This document shows, piece by piece, positions 1 to 5,943 of a stretch of DNA of 5,943 nt. The DNA comes from Paludibacteraceae bacterium. Its GTDB lineage: Bacteria; Bacteroidota; Bacteroidia; Bacteroidales; Paludibacteraceae. How positions within the stretch are numbered: position 1 is the stretch's first letter; each line of letters opens with the position of its first letter. The stretch is taken from NCBI GenBank assembly GCA_017648235.1, contig JAGCIZ010000020.1, positions 1-5,943 of the forward strand. Reading direction: 5' to 3'. Made by a program: the position numbers and the translations under genes. A model generated the notes under the pieces. The model had not been told where the DNA came from and did no database searches. It was given only the letters and a program-made list of their open reading frames with translations.

Positions 1-742
1 CAAAGCGGTATGCTGGATTATCCGCGCTCCAGAGAATCAAGAGAAAGAAGCATTCAAACTCAAGTACATATCAGCGGGTCCACTTGCAACGCCTGAATTG
101 TCTGTAGAACAAGCATTTAACGAAATCATTCACTTCGCACAAATTTCAAAAAAAGGAGCAGAATATGCCAAGAAAGCTATCAACGAAGCCGATACTAACA
201 AGTTCGACACGTTAAAAGAAAAACTCATCAAATACGAAGAAATTTCTGACAGAATAGAATTTGAAATCGCCACATTCCTCAATGCTGTTTCTGCAGAAGA
301 AATAAGCGAAAGCACATCAAGAAAAATCAAGGCGATGTATAAGATAATCGGTGAGTTGGAATCATTGGGAGACTCAGGCGAAAGCATTAGCAGAATATTG
401 TCGAGAAAGAATATCCACAAGAAGAAATTCGATGCCGACAGCATAAAGAACCTCAACGCCATGGCCGACGCCGTCATCGATGCTTACGACGCGATGATTA
501 CAAACTTGAACGCCGCTCATAAAGGCGAGTTGATAGAAATCTCCAATGCTTACAACGCAGAAGAAAGGCTCAACAACCTCAGAAACAACTTTAGAGATGC
601 TATGATAGAAGATCTAGAAAACAATGGAGACAACTACCAAACAAACATTTATTACATTGACATAATAAATTCCTACGAGCATATGGGCGACTTCATGATC
701 AACATCTCACAAGACTTGGAAAAAGCATTTATAGAAAAATAA
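1..742 (+). CDS. Na/Pi cotransporter family protein, C-terminal PhoU-like part (5' truncated by window)
   Basis: The reading frame is open from base 2 and gives 246 residues before the TAA at 740-742, so the gene starts outside the window. The opening residues, ending in a stretch reading LKYISAGPLATPEL, match the junction that follows the membrane part of NptA/YjbB-type Na+/phosphate cotransporters. The remainder is almost all helical and charged (Glu, Lys, Asp, Asn-rich), as expected for the PhoU-like cytoplasmic domain that ends this family. The usual family layout is two Na_Pi_cotrans membrane repeats followed by PhoU, roughly 550-600 residues, so about 40% is visible here. The inferred role is sodium-coupled phosphate uptake or efflux at the inner membrane, with the PhoU domain probably regulating it. 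An in-frame TTG at 98 could be called as a start, but it lies inside conserved family sequence and is not a real one. Codon use is richer in C-ending codons than in its neighbours. An intrinsic terminator follows 23 bases after the stop. Confidence 0.85.
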   Translation, partial: KAVCWIIRAPENQEKEAFKLKYISAGPLATPELSVEQAFNEIIHFAQISKKGAEYAKKAINEADTNKFDTLKEKLIKYEEISDRIEFEIATFLNAVSAEEISESTSRKIKAMYKIIGELESLGDSGESISRILSRKNIHKKKFDADSIKNLNAMADAVIDAYDAMITNLNAAHKGELIEISNAYNAEERLNNLRNNFRDAMIEDLENNGDNYQTNIYYIDIINSYEHMGDFMINISQDLEKAFIEK

Positions 743-765
743 CGTACAAAACATCTTAATAACAT

Positions 766-800
766 AAGGCAATCCTCAAAAAGAGAATTGCCTTTATTTT
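766..800 (+). terminator. Rho-independent terminator of the Na/Pi transporter gene
   Basis: Bases 766-777 and 783-794 form a 12-bp stem with a single C-A mismatch, closed by a five-A loop (778-782). The 3' arm runs into TTTATTTTTC, a U-rich tail on the plus strand. It sits in the 82-bp gap between convergent genes, just after the transporter stop codon. Read on the minus strand the hairpin also lies downstream of the HhH/barrel gene, but it lacks a strong U tract in that direction, so termination there would be weaker. Confidence 0.8.
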
Positions 801-824
801 TCAAAAAAAATTGTGGCCATTTTC

Positions 825-2882
825 TTAAAACTTTACTCTAAGCTGCACTCTAAAATCTGTTTTTCTATTTTTCTTTATCAAATCTAATCCCGAACTAATT
901 TCTTCACGATCATCATAATAAGTTTGTGCAAATTTTAGCCAAACACTAAAATTCTTCAATACGTTGTAACCAATATTTAGATAATAACGACTTCCTCTGC
1001 CATAAAGAGTAGGAATAGAAAATGCAAAAGGAACATCATTTTCATAAATTGTTATACGATTGTTATAATCTTTTGCATCAAAGTACAAATAACGGGCATT
1101 AAGAGCAATTCCAACAACTGGTATTTTGTACGAAATATCTTGTGAAATGGCAAATCCATAAGTAGGCTCCAACTTTTCTTCTTGAGCATGAGTAAAAATC
1201 ACTTTATTTGTCAACTTTACATCTCCAATTTGGTATTGCGCATGGCAGGTCAAACGTGCTCGAGCGATTTTTCCTATTTGTTTTGTTGCGCCTTCTACAT
1301 CCGAAAGATTTCGCTCATTATCTCGATAAACCACTTGCGCATAATAGTTCATCCTAGAATTTGGAACAAAATTTAGACGCATTTTAAGATCGTAATTCCA
1401 AGCAGATTTCGTTGTATTAGTTGAAACCCAAGGTCGCTGTTGTATATCTGCCGAAGCCTCAATTTTCCACCTTTTTATTGGCTGTAGCTCTATTCCCATA
1501 TAAAAACCGTTCTCATTGTTGGACGATGAACCAAAAATATTTTGAGCATACATAAAATCATATTTCGGAGAAAAATAACGATGTGAAAGCAAAATTCCCA
1601 TCACCGACACCGGAGTAAACGAAATCCCATTCAAGGTTGCTACACCCAAGTTATTACACAAAGCCGTTTCTCCCCAAATATTGAATTTGTAAATCCTAAA
1701 ACTATAATCCACACTTGCCGAAAAAACATTCTTCCCCTCATATAAAAAAGTTTGAACCACTTTTTCTTCCGGTTTCTTTGGCACTCCAAAAAGCGTTGCT
1801 GCCGCCGTTACCCCAATATGAAATTTGTCGTGATTATACGAGACATTTCCTCCCACAACGTGAGTTTTTAGCGTACGTTTTTTTTCTAGTTCAGTCAATT
1901 TTCTATGATAACCATCTTTGCGCAATGTACTAAAACTTCCACCTGAAGTATCTGCATCCATCTGACGATAAGAGTAAAAAGCAGAAACATCTACAGGTCC
2001 AAACTTTGCCGTAGCAGCCACACCTCTCAAAAAATTATACTCATCAGTCGAAGTATTTCTTCTAAAACCATAATTGCGCGTTTTAGCTTGCAAAACCGAT
2101 GTATTTGCAGACTGAAATTCCGTTCGCATAACCAAACCTTGACCAAAAGTTGCACGATAATCTCCCACCACAATGGTCGAAAATTTCCACAAATCGTTTA
2201 GCTGCACATAACCACTGTAAGAATCATAACCTTTATTATACGTTCCCCAAAACTGCTCACCTTGATCTTTTTCCGCAGTAAGCCCAAATTGCAATTTATT
2301 TTTACCATCAAATCGATATTTGAAAGAAGTATAAAAGGGATCTCCAAGGTAATATTTGTCAGGGTTCGAAGCCAACTCACTTTTAGTACGGTCATAACCT
2401 TGTTTCTTTTCAAAAGTCCCGTCCAAACGCAACAAAAACTCACTTTTACTTCTTGTAAAAATCTCCTTTATGGATATATTCTTCTTTTTTTCTTCTTTTT
2501 CCACATAAACAAAATGAGGCAGAAAACGCAGTGCAAGTCCATCTAAATCATCGATTAGTTCCAGTTCGTGAATAGAATAAATTGCTCCAAATTGATAACG
2601 ATAATAAAGAATATTTTCAATCTGGATATCCGACAAAAAAGGCAATTTATCCAAATCGTTTTTTGTAGCAGAATTAAGATTTATAGGATTTTCTAGTGCC
2701 ACAACTAAATCATCGTAAAGAGCTTCAGTATCAAAGGTTTGTTCGTCAGTAGCTTCAGCTGTCATTAAGTCTAGCAACTCATCAATCAATGTTTCTTTTT
2801 GTGCAAAAACATTATTTTGCAACATCAAAAAAAAGAAGCAAAGTACTATTTGAATCGGTAACTTACAAATCCTAGCGTGCAT
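825..2882 (-). CDS. Helix-hairpin-helix (ComEA-like) protein with predicted outer-membrane beta-barrel
   Basis: This 685-residue exported protein has three parts. Residues 1-27 are a Sec signal peptide with a hydrophobic core rich in Phe and Leu; cleavage is predicted after VFA, leaving Gln28 at the mature N-terminus. Residues 28-65 are an acidic linker. Residues 66-128 are a tandem HhH module of the ComEA type, with the pattern PINLNSA..DL..LP, then ILYYRYQFGAIYS..EL. From about residue 145 to the end are alternating aromatic/polar strands typical of an outer-membrane beta-barrel, including GDYRATFGQGLVMRTEF (240-256), and the protein ends in Phe (RVKF), the usual barrel-assembly signal. The hairpin positions that are GIG in DNA-binding ComEA proteins read FLS and DLD here, so DNA binding is doubtful. 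Its start lies 37 bases inside the preceding gene, which implies coupled translation. Met20 is a later possible start but would remove most of the signal peptide. The family is familiar in Bacteroidota as a 'helix-hairpin-helix domain-containing protein'; its function is unknown to me. Confidence 0.82.
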   Translation of the reverse strand: MHARICKLPIQIVLCFFFLMLQNNVFAQKETLIDELLDLMTAEATDEQTFDTEALYDDLVVALENPINLNSATKNDLDKLPFLSDIQIENILYYRYQFGAIYSIHELELIDDLDGLALRFLPHFVYVEKEEKKKNISIKEIFTRSKSEFLLRLDGTFEKKQGYDRTKSELASNPDKYYLGDPFYTSFKYRFDGKNKLQFGLTAEKDQGEQFWGTYNKGYDSYSGYVQLNDLWKFSTIVVGDYRATFGQGLVMRTEFQSANTSVLQAKTRNYGFRRNTSTDEYNFLRGVAATAKFGPVDVSAFYSYRQMDADTSGGSFSTLRKDGYHRKLTELEKKRTLKTHVVGGNVSYNHDKFHIGVTAAATLFGVPKKPEEKVVQTFLYEGKNVFSASVDYSFRIYKFNIWGETALCNNLGVATLNGISFTPVSVMGILLSHRYFSPKYDFMYAQNIFGSSSNNENGFYMGIELQPIKRWKIEASADIQQRPWVSTNTTKSAWNYDLKMRLNFVPNSRMNYYAQVVYRDNERNLSDVEGATKQIGKIARARLTCHAQYQIGDVKLTNKVIFTHAQEEKLEPTYGFAISQDISYKIPVVGIALNARYLYFDAKDYNNRITIYENDVPFAFSIPTLYGRGSRYYLNIGYNVLKNFSVWLKFAQTYYDDREEISSGLDLIKKNRKTDFRVQLRVKF

Positions 2883-3664
2883 AATCCTAATTTTTGATGG
2901 TACTCACATTGCAAATTGAATCTAAACTCGCCAAATTTCAAGCCCAAACCCAATGTGGGAACAAAAGTCAACCCATAGCCACCTATACGCAATGAAAATT
3001 GTTCCACGGGGGCATATTCAACGCCCAATGCCCATCGAAATCTACCTTGAATCTCTTTATCCAATTGAGCAGTCCAATTTACCTTTTCATTGATAACATG
3101 CTTTGTTCCTAAACTAAAAATTGAAGGAATTTTTTGTACAATCTCTGTGCTTTTAATCTTTGAAAATGTTGGATTAAATGCGTGAAAACCAATGTAAAAA
3201 TTACGAGCAACTTCTCCTTGAATTCCCACTTGAGCAAAAACAGTTCCTTTATATTTATCAAGTTGAGAAAGATAAATAGTATAATAATTTGCTTGAATAC
3301 CGATAAACAATCTGTTTTTTGCAAATGCACGAGCAAAAGCAATACCCGCAATCATTTCATGATAACCCTCATAACCAAAATGAGAAAACGATGCACCTAT
3401 ATTCAGTGGTTTGGTGTGTATGGAGAAACTCGCCGCCTCGTTGAAAAGTTCCTTGGAGAAATAACGATTCTCAGCAAGCAATTGCAAACTAATTCCATCT
3501 TCACTTGCCAACGAAGCAGGTGTATGAAAACTAACCCACTCATTATAGTTTGCCACCGATGCGTTACCAGCTGCAAAAGAATGTGGTATTAACGTTGTAG
3601 ATTGCGATCTTCCTACCAAACAAGAAACGGAAAACAAAAAACAAAGCAATAACTTTTTTGCCAT
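2846..3664 (-). CDS. Predicted small outer-membrane beta-barrel protein, PorV/FadL-like
   Basis: This 272-residue protein has a Sec signal peptide at residues 1-20, with cleavage predicted after GRS so that Gln21 becomes the mature N-terminus. The mature start, HSFAAGNASVANYNEWVSFHTPASLA (split here as residues 28-40 and 41-53), follows the pattern in PorV/PorQ/FadL-like Bacteroidota proteins, where an Ala/Gly-rich stretch and 'N-x-A-x-L-A' form the N-terminal plug region. The rest consists of short amphipathic strands with Gly and aromatic residues (GIQANYYTIYL, LGLGLKFGEFRFN) ending in YRFK, consistent with a barrel of perhaps 10-14 strands. The start codon is preceded by a purine-rich AGAGAG stretch and lies 19 bases after a TACCTTTG promoter element. 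It overlaps the start of the HhH/barrel gene by 37 bases, so the two are probably one operon and may act together at the outer membrane. The substrate is unknown. It is short for a true FadL (about 400 residues), so a fatty-acid transport role should not be assumed. Confidence 0.72.
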   Translation of the reverse strand: MAKKLLLCFLFSVSCLVGRSQSTTLIPHSFAAGNASVANYNEWVSFHTPASLASEDGISLQLLAENRYFSKELFNEAASFSIHTKPLNIGASFSHFGYEGYHEMIAGIAFARAFAKNRLFIGIQANYYTIYLSQLDKYKGTVFAQVGIQGEVARNFYIGFHAFNPTFSKIKSTEIVQKIPSIFSLGTKHVINEKVNWTAQLDKEIQGRFRWALGVEYAPVEQFSLRIGGYGLTFVPTLGLGLKFGEFRFNLQCEYHQKLGLCTLGFVSYRFK

Positions 3665-3683
3665 TTTTTCTCTCTATTTCTCG

Positions 3684-3691
3684 CAAAGGTA
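3684..3691 (-). promoter_or_regulatory. -7 promoter element (TACCTTTG) for the outer-membrane gene pair
   Basis: Read on the minus strand this is TACCTTTG, a match to the Bacteroidota sigma-70-type -7 consensus TAnnTTTG. It lies in the 53-bp gap after dapA, 19 bases before the ATG at 3664, giving a very short leader. No clear TTG-type -33 element is seen at the expected distance; that region reads GTTTTC. Confidence 0.55.
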
Positions 3692-3717
3692 GAAAAGTTA
3701 AAGAAAACTTTATTGAA

Positions 3718-4611
3718 TTAGATAGATGTTTTTAACTGATTCAGTACAAAACGAATCTTTTCAAACGTATTAATTGTGGTTGGTACAAGCGGAAGACGCA
3801 ATTCGTTTTCAATAAATCCCATTACCGAAAGCATACTTTTTACTCCTGCCGGATTGCCATCTACAAAGAGTAAATCTATAAGTTCCGAAAAACGATAATG
3901 AATCTCGCGAGCGCCATTGTAATCTCCATTTAGAGCCAAGCGCACCATTCGAGAAAACTCCTTAGGGAAAGCATTTCCTATAACCGAAATAACTCCTACA
4001 GCACCTAATGTAATCAAAGGAAAAGTTATACCATCATCACCAGAAATAACCATAAAATCGTCTGGTTTGTTTTTGATAATATCGTCAATCTGAGCAAAAT
4101 TTCCCGAAGCTTCTTTTATTGCTATAATATTTTTGAATTCATTAGCTAAACGCAATGTAGTTTGTGCAGTAAGATTTACACCCGTTCGACCAGGAACATT
4201 GTAAAGAATAACCGGCACTCTGGAGTTCTGAGCAACCTCAGCATAATGTCTGTAAAGTCCTTCTTGCGATGGCTTGTTATAATAAGGAGTTACTGAAAGT
4301 ATTGCGTCTACTTGCGACAAATCAGTTGAACGTATTTCTTCAACCAATGCTTTTGTACAATTGCCTCCCATTCCTAAAACAATGGGCACTCTCCCATTGA
4401 TTTGCGCAGTAACAAAACTCACCAACTCCGCACGTTCTTGTTTAGTAAGCGTTGGAGTTTCTGCTGTTGTGCCAAGTACCACAAAATAGTCGGTACCATT
4501 TTTTATTTGATATTCAATCAATCGCCTTAAAGCGTCGTAATCAATTGAGCCATCTTTTTTGAAAGGCGTAATCAACGCCACTCCCATTCCTGTAAATCTA
4601 TTTTTAGGCAT
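3718..4611 (-). CDS. dapA: 4-hydroxy-tetrahydrodipicolinate synthase
   Basis: This complete 297-residue cytoplasmic TIM-barrel enzyme condenses pyruvate with L-aspartate semialdehyde, the first step committed to diaminopimelate and lysine. Family landmarks are present in order: GVALITPF (10-17), the GTTAET loop whose Thr48/Thr49 correspond to the proton-relay threonine of E. coli DapA (Thr44), TPYYNKP with Tyr110/Tyr111, the LYNVPGRTG motif with Tyr137 and the semialdehyde-binding Arg142, the Schiff-base Lys166 in AIKEASG, ISGDD at about 190, and GNPAGVKSML near 255. The usual GTTGE glycine is Ala50, which I believe is common in this phylum. Length matches the family's roughly 290-300 residues. 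Start ATG at 4609-4611 gives the expected N-terminus. No other lysine-pathway gene is adjacent. The leader after its putative promoter is about 36 bases, too short for a lysine riboswitch, so any control is likely at the promoter or through enzyme feedback. Confidence 0.96.
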   Translation of the reverse strand: MPKNRFTGMGVALITPFKKDGSIDYDALRRLIEYQIKNGTDYFVVLGTTAETPTLTKQERAELVSFVTAQINGRVPIVLGMGGNCTKALVEEIRSTDLSQVDAILSVTPYYNKPSQEGLYRHYAEVAQNSRVPVILYNVPGRTGVNLTAQTTLRLANEFKNIIAIKEASGNFAQIDDIIKNKPDDFMVISGDDGITFPLITLGAVGVISVIGNAFPKEFSRMVRLALNGDYNGAREIHYRFSELIDLLFVDGNPAGVKSMLSVMGFIENELRLPLVPTTINTFEKIRFVLNQLKTSI

Positions 4612-4647
4612 ACCTACTTATTTTGTCCTTACTTTATTATTCGGCGA

Positions 4648-4655
4648 CAAAGATA
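4648..4655 (-). promoter_or_regulatory. -7 promoter element (TATCTTTG) for dapA
   Basis: On the minus strand this reads TATCTTTG, a full match to the Bacteroidota TAnnTTTG element, preceded by an eight-T tract and a C. It sits 36 bases before the dapA ATG. No convincing TTG-type -33 element is visible upstream. Confidence 0.6.
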
Positions 4656-4784
4656 GAAAAAAAACTTACGAGAATAATAATCTACCCATTGAGAATATTG
4701 AACTCTTCTATCAAAAAAAATCACAAACAAAACGAATCAAAAATTCAAAAAAATGCACGTTTATTCCGTATTTCAGTTTTTTTC

Positions 4785-4792
4785 TATCTTTG
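4785..4792 (+). promoter_or_regulatory. -7 promoter element (TATCTTTG) for topA
   Basis: TATCTTTG matches the Bacteroidota TAnnTTTG consensus, is preceded by seven Ts and a C, and lies 42 bases before the topA ATG. The -33 region has no clear TTG motif. Confidence 0.6.
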
Positions 4793-4834
4793 CAGGCGTT
4801 TTTTCAAGAAGAAAAACTCCTTATTTAAAGAGAA

Positions 4835-5943
4835 ATGAAAAAAAATCTTGTCATAGTAGAGTCACCTGCCAAAGCAAAAACTATCGAAAAATTTTTAGGA
4901 AAAGATTTTTCTGTAATGTCAAGTTTTGGGCATATTAGAGACCTAAAAGAGAAAGAGTTTAGCGTTGATATTGAAAATAATTTTCAACCTATTTATGTAG
5001 TTCCTTCGGACAAAAAGAAGCTTGTTGGAGATTTGAAAAAATCCGCTTCGGAAGCAGAAGTGGTATGGCTCGCTTCTGATGAGGATCGTGAAGGAGAAGC
5101 CATAGCTTGGCACCTTTTGGAGGCGTTGTCTATTCCCGAAGAAAAAACAAAACGTATCGTTTTTCACGAAATTACAAAAACCGCCATTCTTCACGCGATA
5201 GAAAACCCACGTACGATAGACAAAAATTTAGTTGACGCACAACAAGCACGTCGAGTTCTTGATAGAGTTGTTGGTTTCAAACTTTCTCCTATTCTTTGGA
5301 AGAAAATAAAACCATCACTTTCTGCAGGACGTGTTCAGTCGGTTGCTGTTCGCTTGATTGTTGAAAGAGAAAGAGAAATTCAGCAATTTGTTGCCGAATC
5401 TAGCTACAAAGTTACTACCGTATTTTTAACCAAAAATACAAATGGAGAAACCGTTGAAATAAAAGCTGAATTACAAAATAGATTTTCAACTAAAGAAGAA
5501 GCTGAAGTTTTCTTGCAAAAATGCATCAATGCCGACTTTTCGGTTGAAGACATCAGTACAAAACCTGGAAAAAAATCTCCTGCAGCACCATTCACTACTT
5601 CTACTCTTCAACAAGAAGCAGCTCGAAAACTAGGTTTTTCTGTAGCACAAACAATGAGAGTTGCACAGAAACTATACGAAGCAGGGAAAATTACCTATAT
5701 GCGTACCGATTCTGTTAACCTTTCTAGTTTAGCCCTAAACACTTCAAAAGAAGAAATTCTTTCTATGGCGGGGGAAATATACTGGAAAGCTCGCAAGTTT
5801 CAGACAAAGTCTAAAGGCGCTCAAGAAGCTCACGAAGCCATCCGTCCTACTTACATGAATGTTCATGAAATAGATGGAACTTCACAAGAAAAACGCCTTT
5901 ACGATTTAATTTGGAAACGTACTATCGCATCACAAATGAGCGA
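4835..5943 (+). CDS. topA: DNA topoisomerase I (type IA), N-terminal part (3' truncated by window)
   Basis: The frame opens at ATG 4835 and runs off the window after 369 codons plus two bases, with no stop. The enzyme relaxes negatively supercoiled DNA by cutting one strand and passing the other through the gap. The Toprim domain spans roughly residues 3-115: LVIVESPAKAKTIEKFLG with Glu9, SSFGHIRDL (29-37), and SDEDREGEA, where Asp82, Asp84 and Glu86 bind Mg2+. QQARRVLDRVVGFKLSP (136-152) and LSAGRVQSVAVRLIVERE (162-179) are classic type IA motifs. The catalytic Tyr288 lies in ITYMRTDS with Arg290 beside it, and KSKGAQEAHEAIRPT (325-339) follows. All visible catalytic residues are intact. The missing part would complete the core and the C-terminal DNA-binding region. 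The start is preceded by the purine-rich AAAGAGAA and gives the standard family N-terminus. It is transcribed divergently from dapA. Confidence 0.97.
   Translation, partial: MKKNLVIVESPAKAKTIEKFLGKDFSVMSSFGHIRDLKEKEFSVDIENNFQPIYVVPSDKKKLVGDLKKSASEAEVVWLASDEDREGEAIAWHLLEALSIPEEKTKRIVFHEITKTAILHAIENPRTIDKNLVDAQQARRVLDRVVGFKLSPILWKKIKPSLSAGRVQSVAVRLIVEREREIQQFVAESSYKVTTVFLTKNTNGETVEIKAELQNRFSTKEEAEVFLQKCINADFSVEDISTKPGKKSPAAPFTTSTLQQEAARKLGFSVAQTMRVAQKLYEAGKITYMRTDSVNLSSLALNTSKEEILSMAGEIYWKARKFQTKSKGAQEAHEAIRPTYMNVHEIDGTSQEKRLYDLIWKRTIASQMS

Larger units (their letters stand above)
4648..4792. repeat. 16-bp inverted repeat carrying the divergent dapA and topA -7 elements
   Basis: CAAAGATAGAAAAAAA at 4648-4663 is the exact reverse complement of TTTTTTTCTATCTTTG at 4777-4792; 113 bases separate the arms. 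Each arm holds a TATCTTTG element pointing outward, towards dapA on the left and topA on the right. The spacer between them is strongly A-rich and I see no gene, hairpin or other clear site in it. The similarity may simply reflect two promoters of the same type. Confidence 0.6.

Noticed and set aside
130..477. 115-residue open frame on the minus strand
   Set aside because: It lies wholly antisense to the PhoU-like coding region, matches no family I recognise, and has the composition of a shadow frame.
98..742. A separate 214-residue gene starting at TTG 98
   Set aside because: The same frame is open back to base 2 and the upstream residues match the Na/Pi cotransporter family, so this is an internal codon of a truncated gene.
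825..2882. Calling the HhH protein a ComEA competence protein
   Set aside because: Only the roughly 60-residue HhH module resembles ComEA. The hairpin glycines are absent, the protein is several times longer, and no competence gene is nearby.
3605..3664. Lipoprotein signal (Cys15) in the PorV/FadL-like protein
   Set aside because: The residues before Cys15 are SVS, with Ser rather than Leu/Val at -3, and a better signal peptidase I site occurs at GRS-Q. The beta-rich mature sequence fits an integral barrel.
4612..4647. Lysine riboswitch ahead of dapA
   Set aside because: The leader after the likely promoter is only about 36 bases and shows no stems, far too short for that riboswitch.
4559..4938. 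Several overlapping plus-strand open frames (61-89 residues) spanning the dapA start, the intergenic region and the topA start
   Set aside because: They overlap the start of dapA or topA, overlap each other in different frames, are Lys/Phe-rich because of A/T-rich DNA, and contain the promoter elements. None looks like a real small protein.
4943..5595. Minus-strand open frames of 83 and 63 residues
   Set aside because: They are antisense to strongly conserved topA sequence and have no recognisable product.

Overview
The window looks like a chromosomal segment from a low-GC member of the Bacteroidota, most likely Bacteroidales. The evidence is threefold. Three intergenic sites match the phylum's -7 promoter element TAnnTTTG. 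Two exported proteins have Sec signal peptides with a predicted cleavage just before Gln. The gene families (a fused Na/Pi transporter-PhoU protein, paired beta-barrel proteins, DapA and TopA) are all familiar from this phylum. There are no transposases, tRNAs, rRNAs, CRISPR arrays or prophage genes, so this is mainly housekeeping and envelope sequence.

Layout: (1) Positions 1-742, plus strand, hold the C-terminal part of a Na+/phosphate cotransporter-family protein, essentially its PhoU-like cytoplasmic helical domain, followed by a good intrinsic terminator. (2) Positions 825-3664, minus strand, hold two overlapping genes for predicted outer-membrane proteins. The upstream gene (2846-3664) encodes a 272-residue PorV/FadL-like small barrel. 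The downstream gene (825-2882) encodes a 685-residue protein with a periplasmic ComEA-like helix-hairpin-helix (HhH) module followed by a large predicted beta-barrel. (3) Positions 3718-4611, minus strand, hold a complete dapA (lysine/diaminopimelate pathway). (4) An A/T-rich divergent promoter region follows. (5) Positions 4835 to the end, plus strand, hold the first 369 codons of topA (DNA topoisomerase I), including the catalytic tyrosine.

The minus-strand genes form two probable transcription units: dapA from its own promoter, and the two-gene envelope operon from a promoter in the 53-bp gap after dapA. Read-through from dapA is also possible, since I see no strong terminator between them. 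dapA and topA are fired divergently from promoters that share an identical 16-base T-tract plus -7 block, arranged as an inverted repeat.

The least understood part, and the best candidate for uncharacterised biology, is the overlapping outer-membrane pair. Its HhH module keeps the ComEA-type helical pattern but lacks the glycine hairpins normally used to grip DNA. I recognise the families but know of no established function for this pair, and none is invented here.
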